Notes under the pieces: generated by a model
Seen by the model: the letters and a program-made list of their open reading frames with translations, nothing else
Told to the model about the DNA's origin: nothing
The model's database searches: none
Part shown: positions 9,323-17,187 of the stretch, one piece after another
How positions within the stretch are numbered: position 1 is the stretch's first letter
Layout of the letters: each line of letters opens with the position of its first letter
Assembly (NCBI GenBank): GCA_024701455.1
Contig: JABXYP010000001.1
Coordinates: 2,360,001-2,424,000 of the forward strand
Reading direction: 5' to 3'
DNA from: Bacillus sp. A301a_S52
GTDB lineage: Bacteria; Bacillota; Bacilli; Bacillales; Salisediminibacteriaceae
DNA: 64,000 bases
Position numbers and translations under genes: made by a program

Positions 9323-9937
9323 TTAAGTATTTCCTTTTGTGGGAATCGGAGTTGCCTTAAACATTTTAGCAAGATGAACAAGGTTATGACTCATGACTGA
9401 GACATTTTCTTTCGTAAAATCACTTTCCTGTCCCGCTTCCAAATAGGAAGGCCCTGGTCCTGCTTCTCCAACCCAATATGCTTCGCCATTAGGAGGAATA
9501 GTAAAACCTAAATGCTGTAAAACAAAAATAATCGTTTTAGCAGCCTGTTTACCGCCATCTTCATTTCCCGTCACAATAGCTCCTCCGACTTTATTATAAT
9601 AAACAGGTTGCCCATAATCATTTGTCTCGTCGCTAGAGGCATCTAATTTTTCCAGTACAAGTTTACATATACTACTTAATTCCCCTTGCCACACAGGTGT
9701 ACCAATTATGACCATATCAGCTTTTTTTATCTTATTAAAGAGCTTCGGCCACTCATCATCGGTACCCATATCCGGTTCCATCCCAAAAGGAAGATGAAAA
9801 TCCGCTATACGTACTTCTTCTGTTGTCACGCCTTCACCTTCCAAAATTTGTCGCGACTCTTGAATTAAGCCACTTGTATTAGACGTTTCATCACCTGTTT
9901 TTAATGAGGTATTTAAATACAATGCTTTTATCGTCAT
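9323..9937 (-). CDS. Flavodoxin-fold NAD(P)H-dependent FMN oxidoreductase
   Basis: After MTIKALYLNTSLK the protein shows a flavodoxin-like fold: ADMVIIGTPVWQGELSS is the phosphate/FMN loop region, and GGAIVTGNEDGGKQAAKTII matches the NADPH-dependent FMN reductase/quinone-reductase group (YwqN-like). It probably reduces quinones, nitro compounds or azo dyes using FMN. The open frame extends to 10012, but the ATG at 9937 is preceded by GGAGGGG and matches the usual length (204 residues). The 25 extra residues upstream look non-native. It is a single-gene unit opposed to the small genes. Confidence 0.85.
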   Translation of the reverse strand: MTIKALYLNTSLKTGDETSNTSGLIQESRQILEGEGVTTEEVRIADFHLPFGMEPDMGTDDEWPKLFNKIKKADMVIIGTPVWQGELSSICKLVLEKLDASSDETNDYGQPVYYNKVGGAIVTGNEDGGKQAAKTIIFVLQHLGFTIPPNGEAYWVGEAGPGPSYLEAGQESDFTKENVSVMSHNLVHLAKMFKATPIPTKGNT

Positions 9938-10060
9938 CAAAACCCCTCCAAATCTTATTATAATTGTGACATTCCCCTTGGTATGCCAGTTAAACATCTC
10001 GTTTTCACTCATACTATAGTCACATTAATGTTATTTTCAATAATCAATACCCATATTTTA

Positions 10061-10089
10061 TTGAAAAGTTATAGAGTTTCTGATACAGT
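10061..10089 (+). promoter_or_regulatory. Sigma-A-like promoter for the lysine-riboswitch leader
   Basis: TTGAAA at 10061-10066 and TACAGT at 10084-10089 are separated by exactly 17 bp, and the start would fall about 25 nt before the aptamer. This fits a long leader mRNA of about 360 nt before dapA. Confidence 0.6.
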
Positions 10090-10124
10090 TGAGTCAAAGT
10101 TCATATTTACTTCAATTTTTTGAA

Positions 10125-10310
10125 GTGAGTTTAGAGGTGCAAGTGTTCATCAGTAGATGGCTGGAAGAGGATGAGCTCTTAAGAAAGTCATGGAAAGGGA
10201 AGCTTGCCGAAGCAGCATTCGTCTCATACCGTATGTTGTTGGGTCTGTTATTGAATAAATGCAGAACTGTCGTATAGTTTTACCACAAACTATATGGAGG
10301 GCTATCTCAC
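10125..10310 (+). ncRNA. Lysine riboswitch (L-box) aptamer
   Basis: The leader shows the conserved blocks of the lysine aptamer in order: TAGAGGTGC near 10132, a GAAGAGGATGAG stem segment near 10163, AAAGGGAAGCTTGCCGAAG near 10195-10214, GTTGGGTCTGTTATT near 10237, GAACTGTCG near 10264, and TGGAGGGCTATCTCAC at 10295-10310. The ends GTGAG (10125-10129) and CTCAC (10306-10310) form P1. In known L-boxes lysine binding favours a downstream terminator, which is present here at 10335-10364. The controlled gene is dapA, so lysine would shut off the diaminopimelate/lysine branch. Confidence 0.95.
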
Positions 10311-10334
10311 GCTGGATGACCGTTATCTATCCAC

Positions 10335-10364
10335 GCAGCAACGAGACCCTCGTTGGTGCTTTTT
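10335..10364 (+). terminator. Riboswitch-controlled terminator
   Basis: The arms GCAGCAACGAG and CTCGTTGGTGC pair with a single mismatch around a three-base loop and are followed by TTTTTG. It sits 25 nt after the P1 helix of the lysine aptamer, the position expected for the expression platform. Confidence 0.85.
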
Positions 10365-10456
10365 GTATGTCAGACGGTTCATCATGCGATTTAGCTCTAT
10401 TCAGGAACTTGGTGTCACCCATTATGGGGACAAACTTTTGAATAGAGGTGTTGTAC

Positions 10457-11344
10457 ATGAATTTCGGACACATTTTAACTGCAATGGTAACCCCTTTTGA
10501 TCATGAAGGAAACATTGACTATCAAGCAACAAAAGACTTGATTAATCACCTACTCTCAAACGGCTCTGATGGTATTGTCATAGCTGGTACGACTGGCGAA
10601 TCTCCGACGTTGTCCATCCGTGAAAAAGCAGAGCTATATAAGTTTGCAGTAGAAACAGTTTCTGGTAAGGCGACCGTCATAGCAGGAACAGGAACTAACA
10701 GCACGCGAGCCGCTATAGAGCTGACCAAATTAGCAGAAGAAGCCGGAGTCGACGGTGTCATGCTTGCTACTCCGTATTATAATAAACCAAATCAAGAAGG
10801 TATGTACTTACATTTCAAAGCGATTGCAGAATCTACCTCACTACCCGTTATGCTCTACAATGTTCCTGGTCGGAGCGTTGTCAACCTGCTTCCTGAAACT
10901 GTCATACGTTTGGCAGATATCTCAAATATCGTCTCAATAAAAGAAGCAAGTGGCAACTTAGATGCCATGACAGAGATTATCGCCAAAACGCCAGAAAGCT
11001 TCTCATTATATAGTGGAGATGACAGCTTAACACTACCTGTTATGGCTATCGGTGGTAATGGGATCGTTTCAGTCGCTTCTCATATTGTTGGTAATGAAAT
11101 GAAAGCGATGATAAATGCTTATGAAAATGGCAACACGATATATGCTCAAACTCTACACCGTGAATTGGTACCTATAATGAGTGCCATGTTCTCGGCTCCA
11201 AGTCCTGCACCGGTTAAAGCAGCATTGGAAATGAGTGGCGTTAAGGTGGGATCAGTTCGGTTGCCAATGGTTCCACTGACACCTGACGAATCACAACTCG
11301 TCTATAAAGCCATTGAGCATAAAATATTTTCTTCGGCCGTATAA
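10457..11344 (+). CDS. dapA: 4-hydroxy-tetrahydrodipicolinate synthase (DapA)
   Basis: DapA condenses pyruvate with aspartate semialdehyde in the cytosol, the first committed step to diaminopimelate, lysine and (through dipicolinate) spore cortex. The 295-residue TIM barrel shows GTTGE (T45/T46), YYNKP, YNVPGRS (Tyr134, Arg139) and the Schiff-base lysine in IKEASG (K162). The ATG at 10457 has AGAGGTG at 10444-10450; the GTG at 10448 overlaps that RBS and is not used. The lysine riboswitch directly upstream makes a lysine-pathway role very likely. It stands alone rather than in a dapG-asd-dapA operon, so a second dapA elsewhere is possible. Confidence 0.95.
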   Translation: MNFGHILTAMVTPFDHEGNIDYQATKDLINHLLSNGSDGIVIAGTTGESPTLSIREKAELYKFAVETVSGKATVIAGTGTNSTRAAIELTKLAEEAGVDGVMLATPYYNKPNQEGMYLHFKAIAESTSLPVMLYNVPGRSVVNLLPETVIRLADISNIVSIKEASGNLDAMTEIIAKTPESFSLYSGDDSLTLPVMAIGGNGIVSVASHIVGNEMKAMINAYENGNTIYAQTLHRELVPIMSAMFSAPSPAPVKAALEMSGVKVGSVRLPMVPLTPDESQLVYKAIEHKIFSSAV

Positions 11345-11394
11345 AACAAAACTTCAAATCAGTGAGCGTTTTCGGACGGTTATCTGTGATAAAT
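11342..11394 (+). repeat. Short copy (B) of the dispersed intergenic repeat
   Basis: Starting inside the dapA stop codon it reads TAAAACAAAACTTCAAATCA, then TTTCGGACGGTTATCTGTGA, matching both ends of the family with nearly the whole middle missing. It is followed at once by the dapA terminator. Confidence 0.7.
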
Positions 11395-11399
11395 TTTAA

Positions 11400-11440
11400 A
11401 CCCCATGTTCAAAAAGGGCCTTTTTGAACATGGGGTTTTT
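11400..11440 (+). terminator. Strong intrinsic terminator after dapA
   Basis: A near-perfect palindrome with 17-bp arms beginning CCCCATGTTCAAAAAGG is followed by TTTTT. The frame that reads through it on the minus strand is therefore not a gene. Confidence 0.9.
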
Positions 11441-11624
11441 ATAATTGAGTGTAAGAATGTCGTAATGGTTTGATAGCACTACACCTAAGATTCCTTCCAT
11501 GGGCGAGTATATTGTTTTACCGACTACTGACCAATATCTTTTTCTATAAGCGAACTTCTCACTTAAGTACTCTATCAGTAGCAAACGTATATAATGTAAT
11601 AGACTTATCACAAGGAGTTGTATG

Positions 11625-12077
11625 CTAAACTAATGCTTTTGATAGTCTCACCATATCCATACATTGGATACCATTTTCATAAATAGGTTCCACATAATGG
11701 TCAAGGAAAAAGTTTGTTTCAACACCCGTTATACGAAAGCCACATTTTTGATAAAAAGCCAGCTGATCGATACTCGAATTGCCTGTACCAACTTCTAAGC
11801 TTTTATACCCACGTTGTGTCGTTAACTCACCAGCATGGGCAATGAGTTGTTTCCCAATCCCTCTCCCCTGCCATTCTTCTGAAACAGAAATGCATACTAT
11901 TTCAGCCGTCGCGCTATCTCGCTCGACAAGTATGTAAGCGCCTACCGTTGTATGTTGTTGCATCATACAGTAGCATTCACCGTCTTCAAAATGCTTTTTA
12001 ACGTTCGCTTCACTTGGATCTGCCTGCATTAGAAGAGTTAAAAGAGACTGATCATATTTGAGACATTTTTTGAACAT
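11625..12077 (-). CDS. GNAT-family N-acetyltransferase (YvbK-like)
   Basis: This 150-residue protein has the GNAT acetyl-CoA loop EEWQGRGIGKQLI (Q/RxxGxG/A) and the family tail LAFYQKCGFRITGVETNFF. The strings KSLEVGTGNSS and ENGIQCMDMVRL are characteristic of the B. subtilis YvbK subgroup, whose natural substrate is not firmly known. The ATG follows AAGGAG. It is a single-gene unit read away from pflB, with a long copy of the dispersed repeat just upstream. The substrate cannot be deduced. Confidence 0.85.
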   Translation of the reverse strand: MFKKCLKYDQSLLTLLMQADPSEANVKKHFEDGECYCMMQQHTTVGAYILVERDSATAEIVCISVSEEWQGRGIGKQLIAHAGELTTQRGYKSLEVGTGNSSIDQLAFYQKCGFRITGVETNFFLDHYVEPIYENGIQCMDMVRLSKALV

Positions 12078-12126
12078 ATTTATGGCTCCTTATTACATTT
12101 ATGATTTAGAAATAATTTAACACTAT

Positions 12127-12345
12127 TTTATCACAGATAAGCGTCCGTAAAACTCTCGGCTCAAAATAGCGTGGAGAAATAACGCTATTTTGGCGGGAGC
12201 TAACGGCCGCTAATGTCCTGATTAACTCGGGCCAATAGGATGTTGGTCACACAAGCGTTTTCGCAGGACGCGAAGACGTTAGCTTGTGTTCCTTATCAGT
12301 GGGAGAAGAACGAAAACACTCCCACTGATTGAAGGTTCGTTTTAT
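12127..12345 (-). repeat. Full-length copy (C) of the dispersed hairpin-rich repeat
   Basis: Read on the minus strand it opens ATAAAACGAACCTTCAATCA and closes TTTTACGGACGCTTATCTGT. It contains three separate hairpins: CAGTGGGAG/CTCCCACTG, ACACAAGC/GCTTGTGT with inner TTCGC/GCGAA, and AAAATAGCG/CGCTATTTT. The other copies in the window keep the ends and lose one or more of these modules. It encodes no protein, and its even hairpin spacing suggests a mobile (MITE- or REP-like) or RNA-level element. Confidence 0.8.
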
Positions 12346-12399
12346 CTTACAGTAAAAACGTATTTCGTAATGCCAGTTTTTTCTGCTTCATCCCCCTGC

Positions 12400-12536
12400 T
12401 ATAACAGTATATACTTCATTCTGTTATATTGGTGGAATCGCTTAACATAGTGTCATCAACTTATATTTTCATAGAGTATTTATATAACAATTATTCATTT
12501 TCAAATCTGTTATAGTTAAATTTCACGTCTGTTATA
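12400..12536. promoter_or_regulatory. Cluster of CTGTTATA boxes upstream of pflB
   Basis: The octamer CTGTTATA occurs at 12421-12428, 12507-12514 and 12529-12536, and inverted (TATAACAG) at 12400-12407. A near copy TATAACAA lies at 12483. The last two direct copies are exactly 22 bp apart (two helical turns), and the first two form an inverted pair. They lie 28-160 bp upstream of the pflB -35 candidate, which fits an upstream activator. The protein is unknown. Confidence 0.5.
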
Positions 12537-12563
12537 TAGTCAAAAAAGTGTCACATTTCCCCC

Positions 12564-12592
12564 TTGTTCACGAACGATTTTAAATTTATACT
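12564..12592 (+). promoter_or_regulatory. Promoter candidate for pflB
   Basis: TTGTTC (12564-12569), a 17-bp spacer and TATACT (12587-12592) resemble a sigma-A promoter. Transcription would begin near 12599, immediately before the Rex/Fnr-type palindrome, giving a leader of about 90 nt. Confidence 0.55.
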
Positions 12593-12608
12593 TAAGATAG
12601 AAGTTAAA

Positions 12609-12624
12609 TGTGAATAAATTCACA
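12609..12624. promoter_or_regulatory. Rex- or Fnr-type operator upstream of pflB
   Basis: The perfect palindrome TGTGAATAAATTCACA fits both the Rex consensus (TGTGAA-N4-TTCACA) and the Fnr/Crp form (TGTGA-N6-TCACA). If the promoter at 12564-12592 is used, the site lies just downstream of the start, as expected for repression by the NADH-sensing Rex. Placed at -41.5 it would instead suit Fnr activation. Either fits an anaerobic pfl gene. Confidence 0.75.
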
Positions 12625-12689
12625 ATATTATCATTCTAAAGTTAAGCGACCCTTTGTTTACGATATTATGAAAGATGGAGGCGTTAATC

Positions 12690-14942
12690 ATGGGAAAAAC
12701 AATTGAAAAATTAAACGAATCTGCTTGGATGGCTTTCAACGGTGGTAGTTGGGAAAATGACATTAATGTACGCGATTTCATTCAGAAAAACTACACACTT
12801 TATGAGGGGGATGAAAGCTTTTTAGAGGGTGCAACAGAGGCTACTGACGAGTTATGGAAACAAATTATGGCGTTAACAGCTGAAGAACGGGAGCGAGGCG
12901 GCGTTTATGACTTAGATACGTCTATTGTATCCACCATCACCTCTCACAAAGCTGGTTATTTAAACAAAGATAAAGAGAAAGTTGTTGGGGTACAAACGGA
13001 TGTCCCTTTTAAACGTTCTATGCAGCCTTATGGTGGTATAAGAATGGCTAAAGCCGCTCTTCAATCTTACGGCTATGAGTTAGATGAAGAAGTTGAGAGA
13101 ATTTTCACTGACTACCGTAAAACACACAACCAAGGTGTTTTCGATGCCTATACACCAGAAATGATGTTAGCTAGAAAAGTCGGGATCATCACGGGTTTAC
13201 CTGATGCTTACGGCCGTGGTCGTATTATCGGTGATTATCGACGAGTAGCACTATATGGTGTAGATCGTCTTATTGAAGCTAAAAAAGAAGAAGTTGCAGA
13301 TCTTCCAATTAAAATGTCTGAAGATGTTATTCGTTTACGTGAGGAACTCGCAGAGCAAATGAGAGCTTTAAACGAATTAAAAGAACTGGGTACCATTTAT
13401 GGATTTGACATTTCTAAACCAGCAACAAACGCTACAGAAGCTTTCCAATGGCTCTATCTCGGTTACTTAGCAGCTATTAAAGAACAAAATGGTGCTGCTA
13501 TGAGTCTTGGGCGTGTCTCAACCTTCCTTGACATTTATATTGAACGTGACCTTGAAACAGGTGTTTTAACAGAGCAAACGGCACAAGAGCTTGTTGACCA
13601 CTTTGTCATGAAGCTGCGTCTCGTAAAGTTCGCTCGTACACCTGAATATAATGAGCTATTCAGTGGGGACCCTACTTGGGTAACTGAATCAATCGCTGGA
13701 ATTGGAAAAGATGGACGCCCACTCGTAACGAAAAGCTCATATAGATTTCTTCATACGTTGAAAAATTTAGGGCCTGCACCAGAGCCTAACTTAACTGTCC
13801 TTTGGTCTCCTACCCTACCAGAAGCATTCAAGCATTATTGTGCAAAAATGTCAATAGACACGAGCTCCATTCAATACGAAAATGACGAGATTATGCGTCC
13901 AGAATACGGTGACGACTATGGGATCGCATGTTGTGTCTCGGCTATGGAAATCGGTAAGCAAATGCAATTTTTCGGCGCCCGCGCTAACCTAGCAAAAGGA
14001 TTATTATATGCCATTAACGGTGGCGTTGATGAAAAAGCGAAAATAAAAGTAGCCCATGGTATTGAACCGATTACGTCAGAGTATCTTGATTATGAAGAGG
14101 TTAAGAAAAACTTCGATGTGGTCCTTGAGTGGTTGGCCGGTTTATATATTAATACACTCAACGTTATTCATTATATGCATGACAAATATAGCTACGAGCG
14201 TATAGAAATGGCGTTACATGATCGTGATATCCGCAGAACGATGGCGACAGGTATTGCTGGTCTCTCAGTTGCTGCTGACTCTCTAAGTGCTATTAAGCAT
14301 TCGAAAGTTAAAGTGATTCGAGATGAGGATGGTCTTGCAGTTGATTATGAAATTGAAGGCGACTATCCTCAATACGGTAACGACGATGATCTTGTAGATG
14401 ATATTGCTAAAGAACTTGTCGTTAAATTTTCTGATATGCTTAAAAAGCATGACACTTACCGCCAATCTGAAACAACGATGTCAATCTTAACGATTACGTC
14501 TAACGTTGTTTATGGTAAGAAAACCGGTAATACACCTGATGGTCGTAAAGACGGTGAACCATTCGCTCCAGGTGCTAACCCACTTCACGGTCGGGATAAA
14601 AAAGGTGCTTTAGCATCATTAAACTCTGTTGCTAAAATGCCTTATGCTAATTCTTTAGATGGTATTTCTAACACATTCTCTATAGTTCCAAAAGCGTTAG
14701 GTCGAGAAGAAGATGATCAAAAAGCAAATCTCGCTTCCATCCTTGACGGCTATTCTGAGAAAGAAGGTCACCATTTAAATATTAACGTATTTGACCGCTC
14801 CACATTACTTGATGCCATGGAGCATCCGGAAGAATACCCACAGTTAACGATTCGTGTGTCTGGTTATGCTGTAAACTTCATTAAATTAACTCGTGAACAA
14901 CAAATCGATGTTATAAACCGAACTTTCCACGAATCAATGTAA
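12690..14942 (+). CDS. pflB: Pyruvate formate-lyase (formate C-acetyltransferase)
   Basis: PflB converts pyruvate and CoA to acetyl-CoA and formate during anaerobic growth using a glycyl radical. The 750-residue protein has the adjacent catalytic cysteines in GIACCVSAM and the C-terminal glycyl-radical loop [10 protein letters not shown]. The ATG at 12690 is 8 nt after GGAGG (12677-12681); an ATG 15 nt upstream overlaps the RBS and is rejected. Its activase pflA follows on the same strand. A Rex/Fnr-type palindrome upstream predicts induction when oxygen or electron acceptors are scarce. The enzyme is oxygen-sensitive, so this organism is probably a facultative anaerobe. Confidence 0.98.
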   Translation: MGKTIEKLNESAWMAFNGGSWENDINVRDFIQKNYTLYEGDESFLEGATEATDELWKQIMALTAEERERGGVYDLDTSIVSTITSHKAGYLNKDKEKVVGVQTDVPFKRSMQPYGGIRMAKAALQSYGYELDEEVERIFTDYRKTHNQGVFDAYTPEMMLARKVGIITGLPDAYGRGRIIGDYRRVALYGVDRLIEAKKEEVADLPIKMSEDVIRLREELAEQMRALNELKELGTIYGFDISKPATNATEAFQWLYLGYLAAIKEQNGAAMSLGRVSTFLDIYIERDLETGVLTEQTAQELVDHFVMKLRLVKFARTPEYNELFSGDPTWVTESIAGIGKDGRPLVTKSSYRFLHTLKNLGPAPEPNLTVLWSPTLPEAFKHYCAKMSIDTSSIQYENDEIMRPEYGDDYGIACCVSAMEIGKQMQFFGARANLAKGLLYAINGGVDEKAKIKVAHGIEPITSEYLDYEEVKKNFDVVLEWLAGLYINTLNVIHYMHDKYSYERIEMALHDRDIRRTMATGIAGLSVAADSLSAIKHSKVKVIRDEDGLAVDYEIEGDYPQYGNDDDLVDDIAKELVVKFSDMLKKHDTYRQSETTMSILTITSNVVYGKKTGNTPDGRKDGEPFAPGANPLHGRDKKGALASLNSVAKMPYANSLDGISNTFSIVPKALGREEDDQKANLASILDGYSEKEGHHLNINVFDRSTLLDAMEHPEEYPQLTIRVSGYAVNFIKLTREQQIDVINRTFHESM

Positions 14943-14948
14943 TGACAA

Positions 14949-14982
14949 GGAGCATCAGCTTCGATGCTGATGCTCCTTTTTT
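14949..14982 (+). terminator. Intrinsic terminator between pflB and pflA
   Basis: The arms GGAGCATCAGC and GCTGATGCTCC surround a six-base loop and are followed by TTTTTT. It starts 7 nt after the pflB stop. Since pflA has no clear promoter of its own, this is probably a partial terminator that lowers activase levels relative to the lyase. Confidence 0.85.
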
Positions 14983-15013
14983 AATTAAGAACGCATCGAT
15001 AGAAACTCACCGA

Positions 15014-15045
15014 TCGCCAGAAAGACTTGGCGATAAGCCGAGTCT
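15014..15045 (+). promoter_or_regulatory. Two mutually exclusive hairpins in the pflA leader
   Basis: TCGCCA (15014-15019) can pair with TGGCGA (15028-15033), or AGACTTGGC (15023-15031) can pair with GCCGAGTCT (15037-15045). The two stems share bases, so only one can form. They end a few bases before the AAGGGGG RBS of pflA. Whether this is a switch is unproven. Confidence 0.4.
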
Positions 15046-15065
15046 TCTACTAAGGGGGTCATTTT

Positions 15066-15794
15066 ATGAATGGTAGAATACATTCAATTGAAACATCTGG
15101 TATGGTAGACGGACCGGGGATCCGCTACGTGATTTTTACACAAGGTTGTTTGCTCCGATGTCAATATTGTCACAACCCTGATTCATGGGATCGTGAAGGT
15201 GGAGAAATACGGTCTGTCTCGTCATTGGTCACTGATATTAAAAAATACTGGCCATATATGAAACATTCTAACGGTGGTGTGACAGTAAGTGGTGGTGAAC
15301 CACTTTTACAAATCGATTTTTTAATTGAATTATTTAAACAATTAAAAGAGAATGGTATTCATACGACAATAGATAGCTCCGGTGGATGTTTTTCTTCCCA
15401 TCAAGCATTTCAAGACAAGCTAGACGAACTGTTACAATATACAGATTTAGTTTTATTAGATTTGAAACACATTGACGATAAAAAACACAAACATTTAACA
15501 GGTATGACGAATAAACATATACTTGAATTTGCAAAAACGCTGTCTAATAAAAACGTGCCAGTTTGGATCAGACATGTCCTAGTCCCTGGTATTTCCGATG
15601 ATACAGAAGACTTAAAACAGCTCTCATTATTTATTAATACGTTGGAAAATGTTAAAAAAGTGGAGGTATTACCTTATCATAAAATGGGGGTTTATAAGTG
15701 GAAGGAATTAGGTCTATCCTATCCTTTAGAAGGTGTAGAACCACCTGATGATGCTAAAACAGCTGAAGCTAAACGAATTCTTCAACTCCATTAA
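15066..15794 (+). CDS. pflA: Pyruvate formate-lyase-activating enzyme (radical SAM)
   Basis: PflA uses S-adenosylmethionine and a [4Fe-4S] cluster to abstract a hydrogen from the PflB glycine and so start the radical. The cluster cysteines are C28, C32 and C35 in QGCLLRCQYCHNPDSW (CxxxCxxC). TVSGGEPLLQ is the SAM-binding GGE motif, and HVLVPGISDD is typical of the family. The 242-residue length is normal. The ATG follows AAGGGGG. It lies 123 bp after pflB, separated by a terminator and alternative hairpins, so its level is probably set below that of pflB. Confidence 0.97.
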   Translation: MNGRIHSIETSGMVDGPGIRYVIFTQGCLLRCQYCHNPDSWDREGGEIRSVSSLVTDIKKYWPYMKHSNGGVTVSGGEPLLQIDFLIELFKQLKENGIHTTIDSSGGCFSSHQAFQDKLDELLQYTDLVLLDLKHIDDKKHKHLTGMTNKHILEFAKTLSNKNVPVWIRHVLVPGISDDTEDLKQLSLFINTLENVKKVEVLPYHKMGVYKWKELGLSYPLEGVEPPDDAKTAEAKRILQLH

Positions 15795-15871
15795 TAAGTA
15801 TATGAATATGATCATCCCTATCACAGTGATCTTGAGACATAAACAGGAAAAGTCTTTTGTAACGGGTTCAC

Positions 15872-15898
15872 TTTATCACAGGTGAGCTTACGTAAACC
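15872..15898. repeat. End fragment (D) of the dispersed repeat
   Basis: TTTATCACAGGTGAGCTTAC followed by GTAAA resembles the conserved end TTTATCACAGATAAGCGTCC of the long copies, with three to four changes. Only this end is recognisable, so it is probably a decayed copy. Confidence 0.4.
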
Positions 15899-15902
15899 TA
15901 AA

Positions 15903-15949
15903 AATCGCCTCACCTTTTTCGTGGCATACACGACAAAGGTGAGGCGATT
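15903..15949 (-). terminator. Long hairpin terminator
   Basis: The arms AATCGCCTCACCTTT and AAAGGTGAGGCGATT carry an inner TCGTG/CACGA extension. On the minus strand the stem is followed by a short T-run (TTTTTAGG), so it mainly ends the AI-2E-family gene. It is also placed to insulate it from pflA. Confidence 0.8.
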
Positions 15950-15985
15950 AATTATGTCCTTCTGAAAGTGTTTACACCTGATACC

Positions 15986-17068
15986 CTAGTTTAAATTAGG
16001 GTAGCGCAGTTTAAGTAAGCGATAAACGTTTTGAACCACTGTTTTAGTTACAGCGTAAAACGGAATGGCTAAAATAAGCCCTACAACCCCGGCCAAGTTT
16101 CCGGCTAATATTAATAAAAGAATAATGGTAAGTGGGTGCACCTTTAACTTCTGTCCCATCACATTCGGTGAAATGAGGTTACTTTCAATTTGTTGGATAA
16201 TGATAATTGCCAGCACGACCCAAACAGCTGAAATCGGATCGTTGAAAAGAGCGACAAACACAGCTGGTATCGTACCAATAAACGGTCCAATAAACGGAAT
16301 TAAATTGGTAAGCATCGCTATTAACGCAAGTATTAATGCATAATCTACACCGATAATCAAATAGGCAATTAATGAGAGTATGCCAACACAAACGCTGACA
16401 ATCGCTTGACCTTGTATGTAAGCACTAAGTGTGTCATCCATATCGCTTAAGATTTTTTGCCCTTCTTCCGATTGATCTTCCGGTACAAATCTTAGAAGAC
16501 TGTCGGGTAGCTTACTACCATCTTTCAACAAGAAGAATAGCACAAAAGGAAGAACGACAATAAGCATAATGACATTGAACACCATGCCTAAAAAGCTAAC
16601 GATATTCCCCCCCATATTTGTAAGAACACTAGACACATTATCGGTGATCATAGAAGGATCGAAGTTTTGAAAAGCCTCTTCATTTTGTATTCGCGTAACC
16701 CACTCCGTTTCCATCAGATTATCGATCCACGTTTCAATCTCATTGATGAAGCCCGGTATACTGTTAATCAAATTATTGATTTGAGAGACAAATATAGGCC
16801 CTACAACGGTAATAAGTCCAGTCGCTACACCAGCAAATAAAAGAAACATCGATACGATAGCTAAAGTATGTGGCATGAACTTGCCTATCAGTTTTACGAG
16901 GGGACGCAAGATATAATATAAAACGCCGCCGACTAATAATATAGGGGCAAGTGAACTGAATGCGACTGCTATTGGATAAAATACGAACGGCACTTCTTTT
17001 GCTAGGTTAATAGCGATTAATATAAGAACAATGCTATAAAGAAAAAGGAACCACTTTGATTTAGGCAT
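15986..17068 (-). CDS. AI-2E family transporter (PF01594)
   Basis: This 360-residue integral membrane protein has about eight hydrophobic segments. It shows the family hallmark LVGGVLYYILRPLVKLIGK near the N-terminus and the C-terminal block LTNLIPFIGPFIGTIPAVF then IIIQQIESNLISPNVMGQ. Members of this family export AI-2, or in Bacillus act as Na+/H+ antiporters or general permeases, so the substrate is uncertain. The ATG follows GGAGGATTAACTA. It is a separate unit directly after the eps locus on the same strand, with no obvious terminator between. Confidence 0.9.
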   Translation of the reverse strand: MPKSKWFLFLYSIVLILIAINLAKEVPFVFYPIAVAFSSLAPILLVGGVLYYILRPLVKLIGKFMPHTLAIVSMFLLFAGVATGLITVVGPIFVSQINNLINSIPGFINEIETWIDNLMETEWVTRIQNEEAFQNFDPSMITDNVSSVLTNMGGNIVSFLGMVFNVIMLIVVLPFVLFFLLKDGSKLPDSLLRFVPEDQSEEGQKILSDMDDTLSAYIQGQAIVSVCVGILSLIAYLIIGVDYALILALIAMLTNLIPFIGPFIGTIPAVFVALFNDPISAVWVVLAIIIIQQIESNLISPNVMGQKLKVHPLTIILLLILAGNLAGVVGLILAIPFYAVTKTVVQNVYRLLKLRYPNLN

Positions 17069-17187
17069 GATTAGTTAATCCTCCGGCAACAGTATAATCT
17101 CTAGCTAGATAGTCATGCGAGATAAACTCTTGTTACTGTCCCCTTTTTTAAAATTGTTTAAACCAACTGCCTCAATAAATCTGTAAT

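Noticed and set aside
10013..10060. N-terminal extension of the flavoprotein (start at 10012)
   Set aside because: The ATG at 9937 has the GGAGGGG RBS and fits the family start.
10089..10500. Three short plus-strand open frames
   Set aside because: They overlap the lysine riboswitch and its terminator, and their protein sequences follow the RNA motifs.
11396..11611. Open frame of 71 codons on the minus strand
   Set aside because: It runs through the perfect dapA terminator, has no RBS and no family resemblance.
12645..12670. Alternative pflB -10 TATTAT at 12664-12669
   Set aside because: It leaves almost no room before the RBS at 12677; the promoter at 12564-12592 is better.
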